In this document: piece after piece, positions 34,301 to 42,406 of the stretch | Numbering within the stretch: the first letter of the stretch is position 1 | Layout of the letters: each line of letters begins with the position of its first letter | Source: Aeromonas aquatica | GTDB taxonomy: Bacteria > Pseudomonadota > Gammaproteobacteria > Enterobacterales > Aeromonadaceae | Reading direction: 5' to 3' | Length of the DNA: 64,000 nucleotides | Assembly (NCBI RefSeq): GCF_000764655.1 | Contig: NZ_JRGL01000161.1 | Span: 1-64,000 of the forward strand | Position numbers and translations under genes: made by a program | The notes under the pieces: model-generated | Databases searched by the model: none | Seen by the model: only the letters and a program-made list of their open reading frames with translations | What the model was told of the DNA's origin: nothing

Positions 34301-35452
34301 CTAGACGCCGCACAGGCGCTCGGCGCCTGCCAGCAGGGTGTCATCGTCCTTGGAGAAGGAGAGGCGGATGACCCGCTGATCCGTGCCGTCGTGATAGAAG
34401 GCGGAGACGGGAATGGTGGCGACCCCGTGCTCGCGAATGAGCCGCTGCACGAACAGGCTGTCCGACTCGTCGCTGATCCGCTCGTAGCTGGCCAGCATGA
34501 AGAAGCTGCCGGCGGAGGGCAACAAAGTAAAGCGCGAATCTGCCAGGGCCGAGACCAGCAGATCCCGCTTGCGCTGATAGAAGGCCGCCAGCCCCTGATA
34601 GTGGGCCGGTTGCTGCAACAGGTGGGCGAAGCCGTACTGCATGGGGGTATCGGCGGCGAACATGGCGAACTGGTGCACCTTGCGGATCTCCTCCATCAGG
34701 GGGCGGGGGGCGACGCAGTAGCCCACTCGCCAGCCGGTGACGTGGAAGGTCTTGCCGAAGGAGAAGACGGCGACGGAACGCTCCACCAGCTCCGGATAGC
34801 GGATGACGCTCTGGTGCAGGGCGCCATCGAACACCACGTGTTCATACACCTCGTCCGAGAGGATGACGATGTCGGTGCCACGCACCAGGCGGGCGAGGCG
34901 TTCCTGATCCCCTGCCTGCCAGACGGTGCCGGTCGGGTTGTGGGGGGTGTTGAGCACTATCATGCGGGTGCGGGGCGTGATGCGGGCCGCCACCTCGTCC
35001 CAGGGGATGGCAAAGCTCGGTGCCTTGAGGGCGATCACCACAGGGGTGGCCCCCTGCAGCTGGATCATGGGGCGGTAGCTGTCAAACGCCGGCTCGAACA
35101 TGATCACCTCGTCCCCGGGGTGCACCAGGGCCGTGATGGCGCAGAACAGGGCCTCGCTGGCGCTGGCGGTGATGGTGATCTCCTCGCCGACATCGTAATG
35201 ATGGCCGTAGCTGGTGGCTATCTTGGTCGCCAGCTGTTCGCGCAGGGCGGGCAGCCCCGTCATGGGGGCATACTGGTTTTCGCCGGTCAGCATGGCCTCA
35301 TGGGTGACCCGGATGAGATCAGGATCGCAGGGGAAGCTCGGGGCCCCCTGGGAGAGGTTGATGCTGGGATGGCGGTCGGCCAGATCCCCGATGACGCTGA
35401 AGATGGTGGTGCCCACCTGGGGCAGTTTGCTGAGAATGCGGGGGGAGGACAT
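34301..35452 (-). CDS. PLP-dependent aminotransferase, YbdL/methionine aminotransferase-like
   Basis: The 383-residue class I/II aminotransferase transfers the amino group between methionine or aromatic amino acids, glutamine and keto acids. The PLP lysine lies in SFGKTFHVTGWRVGY, and NTPHNPTG and SDEVYEHV are the other cofactor motifs. E. coli YbdL is a methionine aminotransferase. It is first in an operon with the amidase, giving a complete transaminase/omega-amidase (glutaminase II) route that might regenerate methionine from its keto acid. Confidence 0.88.
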   Translation of the reverse strand: MSSPRILSKLPQVGTTIFSVIGDLADRHPSINLSQGAPSFPCDPDLIRVTHEAMLTGENQYAPMTGLPALREQLATKIATSYGHHYDVGEEITITASASEALFCAITALVHPGDEVIMFEPAFDSYRPMIQLQGATPVVIALKAPSFAIPWDEVAARITPRTRMIVLNTPHNPTGTVWQAGDQERLARLVRGTDIVILSDEVYEHVVFDGALHQSVIRYPELVERSVAVFSFGKTFHVTGWRVGYCVAPRPLMEEIRKVHQFAMFAADTPMQYGFAHLLQQPAHYQGLAAFYQRKRDLLVSALADSRFTLLPSAGSFFMLASYERISDESDSLFVQRLIREHGVATIPVSAFYHDGTDQRVIRLSFSKDDDTLLAGAERLCGV

Positions 35453-35568
35453 GGCGCCATCACCGATGTGTGTGTGAAAGATGTCCCTTTTTAGCCTCGC
35501 GGGCCCTTGCCGGACAACGGATTATTCGGCATGTTATGCATGAGTTTTTCTCAAGCATGGAGCCTTGA

Positions 35569-36459
35569 ATGTTGACCAGCCAGCCCCGTAGCCACTTGCC
35601 CCTCTACGGCCTGCAGGTGTTCGAGTGTGCCGCCCGCCATCTGAGTTTCACCCTGGCGGCCGACGAGCTGTGCGTGAGTCAGGGGGCGGTGAGCAAGCAG
35701 ATAGCCCAGCTGGAGGAGCGGCTCGGCCATCTGCTGTTCGTGCGCGGTACCCGTTGCCTGAGCCTGACCCCGGCCGCCGAGCGGCTGCTGCCCTTCATCG
35801 GGGAGGGACTGGCTCGCATGGGGGAGGGGGTCAGCGCCCTGCAAAGCCTGGCCCATGAGCAGGCCATCAGCATCAAGGTGCCCTCCTGCGCCAGTCGCTG
35901 GTTGCTGCGACGGTTGCAAGCGTTCGAAGGGGAGGTGGTCGAGGTGCGCGGCAGCCACAGCCACGGCATCGATTTTTCCCGTGAGCCCTTCGATCTCGCC
36001 ATCGTCTATCAATCCACCCAGGCCAGATACCCCCACAGCCAGCCGCTGTTTCGGGAGCGCTTGACCCCCATCTGCGCCCCCGCCTTCGCGGCCAGGCATC
36101 GGCTGTTCGAGCGCTCCCTCGAGGAGCTGCCCCAGTTGCCGCTGCTCCATGCCAGCGCGGATCGGCGGGACTGGCGCAACTGGTTTGGCGCCTTCCTCGA
36201 TACCTCCTGGCAGCCTCAGGGAGGCCAGCTGTTCGATACCCTGGACCTGGCGATGAATGCGGCCTTGCAGGGCTTTGGTCTCTCCCTCGGGGATCCCACC
36301 ATAGTGGCGGAGGAGCTCGGCAGCGGCTTGCTGGTAGCACCCTTTGCCCCCGTGCTCAGCACGGAGCATGAGTATGCCCTGCTCGCCCGTCCCGACAGCC
36401 AGCGCCCCGGTGTGGCCCGGGTCTGCCACTGGTTGCAGGACAGCCCTCCACATCCCTGA
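35569..36459 (+). CDS. LysR-family regulator, GcvA-like
   Basis: The 296-residue regulator has an N-terminal helix-turn-helix (about 17-50, LSFTLAADELCVSQGAVSKQ) with the GcvA-group look, and an effector-binding domain with VPSCASRWLLRRL (about 103-115). It diverges from the aminotransferase operon, the usual sign of a LysR regulator acting on its neighbour. The effector is unknown; a glutamine- or methionine-related compound would fit. Confidence 0.88.
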   Translation: MLTSQPRSHLPLYGLQVFECAARHLSFTLAADELCVSQGAVSKQIAQLEERLGHLLFVRGTRCLSLTPAAERLLPFIGEGLARMGEGVSALQSLAHEQAISIKVPSCASRWLLRRLQAFEGEVVEVRGSHSHGIDFSREPFDLAIVYQSTQARYPHSQPLFRERLTPICAPAFAARHRLFERSLEELPQLPLLHASADRRDWRNWFGAFLDTSWQPQGGQLFDTLDLAMNAALQGFGLSLGDPTIVAEELGSGLLVAPFAPVLSTEHEYALLARPDSQRPGVARVCHWLQDSPPHP

Positions 36460-36648
36460 TCCCTCTCTTTACTGCTGGCAGGGACCACGCTGCATCAGAT
36501 TATCGATAGGTGAGGCGTTGATTAATCCGTTTGGGGCCATCAGGCAAGATAGGGTATCGCCTATCCCTGTTAGCCGGTAGCGAGGGGATGGTTGAAGCGG
36601 GGAATATGGTTGAGCCCGGAGGGTAAAAGAGATCACGAGGTGATGATG

Positions 36649-36674
36649 ACGGGCCCGACCAGGATCGGGCCCGT
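36649..36674 (-). terminator. hairpin after eda
   Basis: ACGGGCCCGA pairs with TCGGGCCCGT around a six-base loop just after the eda stop on the minus strand. There is no long T-tract, so termination strength is uncertain. Confidence 0.6.
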
Positions 36675-36681
36675 TGCATTA

Positions 36682-37302
36682 TCAGAGGGCGGCCATGGCC
36701 TCGCGCACCAGGGCGCCTATCTTGTCCCACTCCTGCCGATCGATGAGATCGCCCGGCACCATCCAGGTGCCGCCACAGGCGAACACCGAGCCTTGGGCGA
36801 GATAGTCCTTCACATTGCTCGGGCTGACGCCGCCGGTCGGCATGAAGCGGACCGGGTAGACGGCGCTCATGGCCTTGAGCATGGGCAGGCCGCCGGAGGG
36901 CTCGGCCGGGAAGAATTTGAGGGTGCGAAGGCCCAGCTCCATCGCCTGCTCGACCAGGCTGGGGTTGTTGACCCCGGGGATCATCAGCACACCGCGCGCC
37001 TGGCAATACTGGACGATGCGCGGGTTGAGGCCGGGGCTCACGATGAAGTCCACACCGGCGTCGATGGCTTGATCCACCTGGGCCGTGGTGAGCACTGTGC
37101 CGGCCCCGATGATCATCTCGGGGAAGGCGGCGCGCATCTGACGAATGGCATCGGCGGCGGCAGGGGTACGGAAGGTGATCTCCGCGCTCGGCATGCCGTT
37201 GTCCATCAGGGCACGGCCCAGGGCCACGGCGTCATCGGCGTTCTTGATGGCGATGACGGGGATGATCTTCAGGGTCGACAGTTTTTCAAGCAATGCTGAC
37301 AT
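36682..37302 (-). CDS. eda: 2-dehydro-3-deoxyphosphogluconate (KDPG) aldolase
   Basis: Eda splits KDPG to pyruvate and glyceraldehyde-3-phosphate, the last step of uronate breakdown. The 206-residue protein has the Schiff-base lysine in LKFFPAE, the catalytic Glu in AEITFRT, and GAGTVLT and PTGGVSP phosphate motifs. kdgK is directly upstream: a GTG at 37314 would overlap its stop, but ATG 37302 gives the usual length and is preferred; neither has a strong ribosome site. Translational coupling to kdgK is likely. Confidence 0.92.
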   Translation of the reverse strand: MSALLEKLSTLKIIPVIAIKNADDAVALGRALMDNGMPSAEITFRTPAAADAIRQMRAAFPEMIIGAGTVLTTAQVDQAIDAGVDFIVSPGLNPRIVQYCQARGVLMIPGVNNPSLVEQAMELGLRTLKFFPAEPSGGLPMLKAMSAVYPVRFMPTGGVSPSNVKDYLAQGSVFACGGTWMVPGDLIDRQEWDKIGALVREAMAAL

Positions 37303-37310
37303 GGAATGTC

Positions 37311-38246
37311 TCACAGGGTAGGGGTAGTTGCTGGCATCGCCAGGTGAGGAATGATGGCCCCGCGATGCTGAATGACGGTGCTGGCCAGCAGGTGGGCATA
37401 GCGGGCCGCCTCGCTTGTCGAGGCCTTGGCCAGTCGCTTGGCGAGGTACCCGGCACTGAAGGAGTCGCCGGCTGCCGTGGTGTCGATCACCTGATCCTTC
37501 GCCAGTTGCACGGCCGGTATTTCGTCACGCTTATCGCTCTGTACGATGAGGCAGGGCTCGGCCCCGCGCTTGAGGACGATTTCACCGACGCCGAGTGCTC
37601 GGGTACGTGTCAGCGTCTGTTCAACCTGAGTGTCTCCCCACAAGGCAAATTCGTCGTCCAGGGTCAGGAAGGCGATGTCGGTCAGGGCCAGCATGGCGCT
37701 ATAGATCTGTTGTGCAGCCTCTTTGCTTTCCCACAGCCCTGGTCGGAAGTTGTTGTCAAAGGCGATCTTCACCCCCTTGACCCGACACAAGGCCAGTTGC
37801 TGCAGCAGGTTGGCCCGATCGGCGGGGGGGAGGATGGCGAGGCTGATGCCGCTCAAGTAGAGCCAGTCAAAGCGCTGCAACTGCTGGCAGATAGACCCGG
37901 CGTCCTCTCCCTGCAACCAGTAGCGGGCCGCCGCATCGTTGCGCCAATAGTGGAAGGTACGCTCCCCCTGCTCGTCGGTTTCGATGAGATAGAGGCCGGG
38001 CAGTTTGTGCTCGAGACGCTGTACCAGCTCGATGTGTACCCCTTCCTGCTGCCACTGGGTCAGCATGGCGTCGCTCATGGTGTCGGTGCCGAGGGCAGTG
38101 ACATAGGAGACGGCCAGCTCGGGGTTGGTACGCGTCAGGTAGATGGCGGTGTTGAGGGTGTCTCCTCCAAAATGACGCACTATGCCCGCCTTGCTCTCGG
38201 ATAGTTCGATCATGCACTCGCCAATGATGGCAATCTTGGTCGGCAT
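37311..38246 (-). CDS. kdgK: 2-dehydro-3-deoxygluconate kinase
   Basis: KdgK phosphorylates 2-keto-3-deoxygluconate to KDPG with ATP. The 311-residue PfkB-family protein has IGECMIEL and FGGDTLNTAIYL near the N-terminus, and the anion-hole/catalytic motif DTTAAGDSFSAGY (D is the base) near 255-267. It is followed directly by eda. The promoter carries a KdgR-like box (38305-38325) and a good TATAAT, so it should be induced when KDG binds KdgR. Confidence 0.95.
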   Translation of the reverse strand: MPTKIAIIGECMIELSESKAGIVRHFGGDTLNTAIYLTRTNPELAVSYVTALGTDTMSDAMLTQWQQEGVHIELVQRLEHKLPGLYLIETDEQGERTFHYWRNDAAARYWLQGEDAGSICQQLQRFDWLYLSGISLAILPPADRANLLQQLALCRVKGVKIAFDNNFRPGLWESKEAAQQIYSAMLALTDIAFLTLDDEFALWGDTQVEQTLTRTRALGVGEIVLKRGAEPCLIVQSDKRDEIPAVQLAKDQVIDTTAAGDSFSAGYLAKRLAKASTSEAARYAHLLASTVIQHRGAIIPHLAMPATTPTL

Positions 38247-38273
38247 ATGCCCTCCCGTGTTGATGACACCGTC

Positions 38274-38301
38274 ATTATATTTAATGATTTATCATCATCA
38301 A
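38274..38301 (-). promoter_or_regulatory. kdgK-eda promoter
   Basis: On the minus strand TTGATG (38301-38296) and a perfect TATAAT (38279-38274) lie 16 bases apart, about 30 bases before the kdgK start. The KdgR-like box lies immediately upstream of the -35. Confidence 0.6.
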
Positions 38302-38304
38302 ATA

Positions 38305-38325
38305 AAATGAAACATTATTTCATAA
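38305..38325 (-). promoter_or_regulatory. KdgR operator-like box
   Basis: The palindrome ATGAAACATTATTTCAT has the GAAA-N5-TTTC core of enterobacterial KdgR boxes. It lies at the kdgK promoter and 236 bases from kdgR, so it may serve both genes. Confidence 0.72.
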
Positions 38326-38560
38326 ATATGTGATGCGACCCGTTGATGGGTCTGGCCGTATGTTCTTGATGCCAGGGGGCACTGCATGGGCAGCCGTGCC
38401 GCTCGGTTGCAAGGGGAGTGGAGTCGGTCAGCCTGGTCTGTGACCCCATCTGCAATAGACGAGGGCGATGGTGTTGTCCCATCCCTGAAACGCACCCATG
38501 GCTATGATTGGGCTTGCGTTTCAAATACACTAAAACGATGGAGCTTATAAGGAGAACCCT

Positions 38561-39355
38561 ATGTCAGTGGTAGATACCTCGCCAGATTCCGTTTCATCGG
38601 TCCTGAAAGTTTTCGGCATCCTGCAGGCGCTGGGCGAGCAGAAAGAGATCGGCGTGACCGAGTTGTCCCAGCGGATCATGATGTCCAAGAGCACCGTCTA
38701 TCGCTTCCTGCAGACGATGAAGACGCTGGGCTACGTCAACCAGGAGGGGGAAACCGACAAATACACCCTGAGTCTGAAGTTGTTCGAACTCGGTGGCAAG
38801 GCGCTGGAGCATCAGGATCTGATCCAGATAGCGGATGTCGAGATGTACCAGCTGGGCAAGCTGACCAAGGAGACCCTGCATCTGGGGGCGCTCGACGAAG
38901 ACAGCATCGTCTATCTGCACAAGATTGACTCCGAGTACAACCTGCGGATGTATTCGCGCATTGGTCGTCGCCGCCCTCTCTACAGTACCGGGCTTGGCAA
39001 GGTGATGATGGCCTGGTTGCCGGAAGAGGAAGTGCGCAGCATGCTGGCCAAGGTGACGTTCGAGCGCTTCACCGAGCACACCCTGAGCAATGTCGATGAA
39101 GTGCTGGCTGAACTGGTGCAGGTGCGTGAGCAAGGTTATGCCGAAGACAATGAAGAGATGGAGCCGGGCCTGCGCTGCTTCGCCGTGCCCATCTACAGCC
39201 GGATGGGGCGCATCATCGCGGGGCTCTCCCTGTCGCTGCCCCTGGTGCGCTTCAGTGAAGAGAACAAGGGTGAGCTGGTGGGCTTGTTGCATCAGGCCGC
39301 GGCTCGCATCTCGGCCGGGCTTGGTTTTCACGACTACCCTTTTACCCCGCGCTGA
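38561..39355 (+). CDS. kdgR: KdgR-type IclR-family regulator
   Basis: KdgR represses uronate and pectin genes until 2-keto-3-deoxygluconate binds. The 264-residue protein has an N-terminal winged helix (about 28-60; LSQRIMMSKSTVYRFLQTMK) and an IclR effector domain with YSRIGRRRPLYSTGLGKVMM and the GLRCFAVPIYSRMG ligand-pocket segment. It lies between kdgK and the kdu genes. AAGGAG at 38549-38554 precedes the ATG. Confidence 0.93.
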   Translation: MSVVDTSPDSVSSVLKVFGILQALGEQKEIGVTELSQRIMMSKSTVYRFLQTMKTLGYVNQEGETDKYTLSLKLFELGGKALEHQDLIQIADVEMYQLGKLTKETLHLGALDEDSIVYLHKIDSEYNLRMYSRIGRRRPLYSTGLGKVMMAWLPEEEVRSMLAKVTFERFTEHTLSNVDEVLAELVQVREQGYAEDNEEMEPGLRCFAVPIYSRMGRIIAGLSLSLPLVRFSEENKGELVGLLHQAAARISAGLGFHDYPFTPR

Positions 39356-39422
39356 GGCTTCCAGGTTTTGTGGTAGTTCATAGTCATATCGGCTGATTTA
39401 TCAGCACAATATATGGCCTGAG

Positions 39423-39470
39423 GCCGGTGAGCACGCTGTTTGATGACGGCAATGCCACCGGCTTTTTTAT
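39423..39470 (+). terminator. Rho-independent terminator after kdgR
   Basis: GCCGGTG (39423-39429) pairs with CACCGGC (39456-39462) across a longer loop, followed by six T. It also faces the 3' end of the YgjV-like gene. Confidence 0.7.
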
Positions 39471-39477
39471 TGCTGAT

Positions 39478-39999
39478 TTAGCTTAATTGTCGCGCTGCTG
39501 CACCTCGCGCCCGATGCAGGGTCAAGATGGTGCGGCCGTTGACGATCAAAAAACTGCCTTCCAGCAAGATCCCCCCCATCGACCCCGCCCAGAGGTTGTG
39601 CGTCAGCCAGCAGAGGGTGCTGCTCAGCATGCACAGGCGCAGCGCAAGACCTTCCAGCCGAAACAGGGCATAGGTGCTCAGGGTGGTCCCGATCAGGGTC
39701 AGCACCTGGATCGGGTGCGCCACCTGCGGCATGACCAGCAGCCAGGCCATCCCCAGGAAAAACAGCATCACCCCCAGGCCGCGATAGTAACCGGAGACCC
39801 AGGTCCTCACCGCACAGAGCAGGCAGTTGATGGCGGCGGCCGTGGCGCCAAGCAGCATGAAATGCAGGGCCATTAGCACGCCGTTGAGGGTCAGGTGCAG
39901 TCGCAGCTTCCCGTCCTGGCGTTGCAGGAAGGCGGTGACACCGATGGCGCAGGCCAGCAGGCCAAGCAGTTGGGCTAACCAGGGGGCATCGAGCAGCAT
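39478..39999 (-). CDS. YgjV-family inner-membrane protein
   Basis: The 173-residue protein has five to six membrane segments (LAQLLGLLACAIGVTAFL near the start; HFMLLGATAAAINCLLCAVR in the middle) and matches E. coli YgjV in length and pattern. The function is unknown. In E. coli ygjV lies in a uronate-related neighbourhood (uxaA, exuT), and here it sits after kduD, which hints at a shared role but proves nothing. A terminator at 40028-40050 separates it from kduD. Confidence 0.8.
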   Translation of the reverse strand: MLLDAPWLAQLLGLLACAIGVTAFLQRQDGKLRLHLTLNGVLMALHFMLLGATAAAINCLLCAVRTWVSGYYRGLGVMLFFLGMAWLLVMPQVAHPIQVLTLIGTTLSTYALFRLEGLALRLCMLSSTLCWLTHNLWAGSMGGILLEGSFLIVNGRTILTLHRARGAAARQLS

Positions 40000-40027
40000 G
40001 AGGCGGTTTCCGTGACGATAAATGATA

Positions 40028-40050
40028 AAAGGCGCCTGATGGCGCCTTTC
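40028..40050 (-). terminator. Rho-independent terminator after kduD
   Basis: AAAGGCGCC pairs with GGCGCCTTT around a four-base loop, downstream of the kduD stop on the minus strand. Confidence 0.8.
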
Positions 40051-40065
40051 TTATGGGAGGAGCTG

Positions 40066-40827
40066 TTAGCGGGCCAGCCAACCACCGTCGACGGCGATGG
40101 TGTAGCCGTTGATGTAGTCGGAAGCGGCGGAGGCCAGGAACACCACTGGGCCCATCATGTCATCCGGCACGCCCCAGCGACCGGCCGGGATCCGCTCCAG
40201 GATGGCGGCGTTGCGATCTTCATCGGCGCGCAGGGCAGTGGTGTTGTTGGTGGCCATGTAACCGGGGGCGATGGCGTTGACATTGATGCCCTGGCTGGCC
40301 CATTCGTTGGCCAGCAGACGGGTGATCCCCATGACGGCACTCTTGGAGGCGGTATAAGAGGGCACCCGGATCCCGCCCTGATAGGAGAGCATGGAGGCGA
40401 TGTTGACTATCTTGCCGCCCTGGCCCTGGGCGATGAACTGTTTGGCGACCGCCTGGGACATGAAGAAGACACTCTTGATGTTGATGTTCATCACATCGTC
40501 CCAGTCTTTCTCACTGAAGTTGATGGCATCGTCGCGGCGGATGATGCCAGCGTTGTTGACCAGGACATCGACGCGACCGAACTGGGAGACCGCCTGATCC
40601 ACCAGGGCGGGCAGGGTATCCACCTTGCTGACATCGGCCTTGAGGCTCAGGAATTGGCGACCGAGCGCTTCAACTTTGGCGATGGTCTCTGTGGGCTCGA
40701 CGATGTTGATGCCCACGATGTCACAGCCGGCTTCGGCCAGACCCAGTGCCATGCCTTGGCCCAGGCCGGTGTCACAACCGGTCACGATGGCAACCTTACC
40801 CTTCAAGTCGAATGCGTTGAGAATCAT
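40066..40827 (-). CDS. kduD: 2-dehydro-3-deoxy-D-gluconate 5-dehydrogenase
   Basis: KduD reduces 2,5-diketo-3-deoxygluconate to KDG with NADH. The SDR-family protein has 253 residues, as in E. coli. The cofactor motif is VTGCDTGLGQGMA (about 16-28), NNAG is near 90, and the catalytic Ser and YTASK follow. ATG 40827 is fixed by AGAGGAAA upstream and the family N-terminus; longer frames run into kduI. It is directly downstream of kduI, about 85 bases away. Confidence 0.95.
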   Translation of the reverse strand: MILNAFDLKGKVAIVTGCDTGLGQGMALGLAEAGCDIVGINIVEPTETIAKVEALGRQFLSLKADVSKVDTLPALVDQAVSQFGRVDVLVNNAGIIRRDDAINFSEKDWDDVMNINIKSVFFMSQAVAKQFIAQGQGGKIVNIASMLSYQGGIRVPSYTASKSAVMGITRLLANEWASQGINVNAIAPGYMATNNTTALRADEDRNAAILERIPAGRWGVPDDMMGPVVFLASAASDYINGYTIAVDGGWLAR

Positions 40828-40912
40828 CTTGTTTCCTCTGCTGCCACCCGAAGTGGCAGATGTAAATGGGGGAAAATACGGGCAGTGCAGACTGCCCGGC
40901 ACAGAATGGGAA

Positions 40913-41749
40913 TTAGCGCAGATCCTTGACGGCCACATGATCCATGTCGCCGAACACCTGGTTCTCACCGACCATGCCCCAGATGAAGGTGTAGGCCTGG
41001 GTACCGACACCGGCGTGGATAGACCAACTCGGGGAGATGACGGCTTGCTCGTTGTGAACCAGCAGATGACGGGTCTCGTCCGGCTTGCCCATCATGTGGA
41101 ACACGGCGGCATCGTCTTTCATGTTGAAGTAGAAGTAGACCTCCATGCGACGCTCGTGGGTGTGGCAGGGCATGGTGTTCCACAGGCTGCCTTCCTCCAG
41201 TTGGGTCATGCCCATCACCAGCTGGCAGGTCGGCAGCACGTCCGGCACCAGGTACTTGTAGATGGTGCGGCGGTTGCTGGTGGCGGCATCGCCGAGGGTG
41301 CTCGGAGACGCCTGCGCCTGGGTGACCTTGCGGGTCGGGAAGCTCACGTGGGCCGGGGCGCTGTTGTAGTAGAACTTGGCGGGTTGCGAGGCATCGATGC
41401 TGGCGAAGCTCAGCTCACGGGCACCTTGTCCCACATAGAGCGCCTCGGCGTTGCCGATCTCGAAGGGGGTGCCATCGATCATCACCACACCGGGGCCGCC
41501 GATGTTGATGAGACCGAGCTCGCGGCGCTCGAGGAAGTAGCTGACACCGAAAGTCTTGCCCAGCGCATCCGAAAAACCGAGGGTGCCGCGCACCGGCATG
41601 ATGCCACCGAACACGATGCGGTCGATGTGGCTGTAGGTCATGGTCAGCCGATCGGCACAGAAGATCTCTTCCACCAGGAATTCACGGCGCAGGCCCTGAG
41701 TGTCCAGCTGTTTGGCATGATCGCTGTGAATGCTTTGACGAATTTGCAT
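40913..41749 (-). CDS. kduI: 5-dehydro-4-deoxy-D-glucuronate isomerase
   Basis: KduI isomerises 5-keto-4-deoxyuronate to 2,5-diketo-3-deoxygluconate. The protein has 278 residues, the same length as E. coli KduI, and the same N-terminal RQSIHS and C-terminal [10 protein letters not shown]. Zinc-binding residues are in [13 protein letters not shown] (two His and a Glu), with a fourth His in SWSIHAG. ATG 41749 is preferred over an upstream start by similarity. The promoter faces the SemiSWEET-like gene with a shared KdgR-like box. Confidence 0.97.
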   Translation of the reverse strand: MQIRQSIHSDHAKQLDTQGLRREFLVEEIFCADRLTMTYSHIDRIVFGGIMPVRGTLGFSDALGKTFGVSYFLERRELGLINIGGPGVVMIDGTPFEIGNAEALYVGQGARELSFASIDASQPAKFYYNSAPAHVSFPTRKVTQAQASPSTLGDAATSNRRTIYKYLVPDVLPTCQLVMGMTQLEEGSLWNTMPCHTHERRMEVYFYFNMKDDAAVFHMMGKPDETRHLLVHNEQAVISPSWSIHAGVGTQAYTFIWGMVGENQVFGDMDHVAVKDLR

Positions 41750-41828
41750 GGTTAACCTCAATGAGCGTCCGCACGTGTTGGCAGGCGCGTTGTCTGTAAT
41801 GGAAACAATCCTATCAAAGAAAAATAAA

Positions 41829-41850
41829 AATCAAAACAGCGTTTTGTATT
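41829..41850. promoter_or_regulatory. KdgR-like box between kduI and the SemiSWEET-like gene
   Basis: CAAAAC/GTTTTG form an inverted repeat (41832-41846) with the same five-base centre spacing as the kdgK box, within an A- and T-rich palindromic frame. It would control both divergent genes. The match is weaker than at kdgK. Confidence 0.5.
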
Positions 41851-41992
41851 TTTGTTTTTGTGAGATTAAAATATGCATCACGGTGTGCCCAGGGTGGTTC
41901 GCCGTCGCTTGTCCCTGGTGGCTATTGTCCGACGGGGAGCTCAGGCGCCACAGGACGTTTATTGCCAATCTCACTCAACAACGGGTTTACAA

Positions 41993-42325
41993 ATGAAGAC
42001 GTGTGTTACCTCCAATCGACTGATCTTGCTGGCCGGCGTGGCCACGCTGAGCCTGGTATTGTTTGCCTTTGATACCGCTTCTCTCGGGCTCTGTGCGGCA
42101 TTTCTGACCACGGGATCCTTCTCGCTGCAGGTGTTCGATATCCTCAAGACGCGGGAAACCAAGGCTATTTCCACCAAGATGTACCTGGTATTCATCAGTG
42201 GATTGGCGCTGTGGCTGACCTATGGTCTGAAGTCGGGCGACACGCCCCTGATCATGGCCAATGGCATCACCCTGCTGCTGGCCAGTGCCGTGATGTTGCT
42301 GAAATGGCGCAATGAGCGGGTCTGA
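41993..42325 (+). CDS. SemiSWEET/PQ-loop-like sugar transporter
   Basis: This 110-residue protein has the SemiSWEET three-helix pattern: AAFLTTGSFSLQVFDILKTR, MYLVFISGLALWLTYGL and LIMANGITLLLASAVMLL. SemiSWEETs work as dimers and let sugars pass. The usual Pro-Gln of the PQ motif reads Leu-Gln here. An extra hydrophobic segment at 10-27 precedes the core, so four helices are predicted. It diverges from kduI with a shared regulatory region, so the cargo may be a uronate product, which is inference. Earlier in-frame starts lack a clear ribosome site. Confidence 0.78.
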   Translation: MKTCVTSNRLILLAGVATLSLVLFAFDTASLGLCAAFLTTGSFSLQVFDILKTRETKAISTKMYLVFISGLALWLTYGLKSGDTPLIMANGITLLLASAVMLLKWRNERV

Positions 42326-42353
42326 GCCGGGGAAGGTTTCCTCTTTCCCCATC

Positions 42354-42382
42354 AGCGGCGCCTCGGGCGCCGCTTCTTTTTT
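42354..42382 (+). terminator. Rho-independent terminator
   Basis: AGCGGCGCC pairs with GGCGCCGCT around a three-base loop, followed by TCTTTTTT. It ends the SemiSWEET-like gene and faces the TIM-barrel gene. Confidence 0.88.
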
Positions 42383-42406
42383 CAGGCTTTCGAGCTGATT
42401 TGCGAC

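Noticed and set aside
34022-35494. 490-codon + strand ORF
   Set aside because: It covers the amidase and aminotransferase on the opposite strand and reads as Gly/His/Asp-rich noise.
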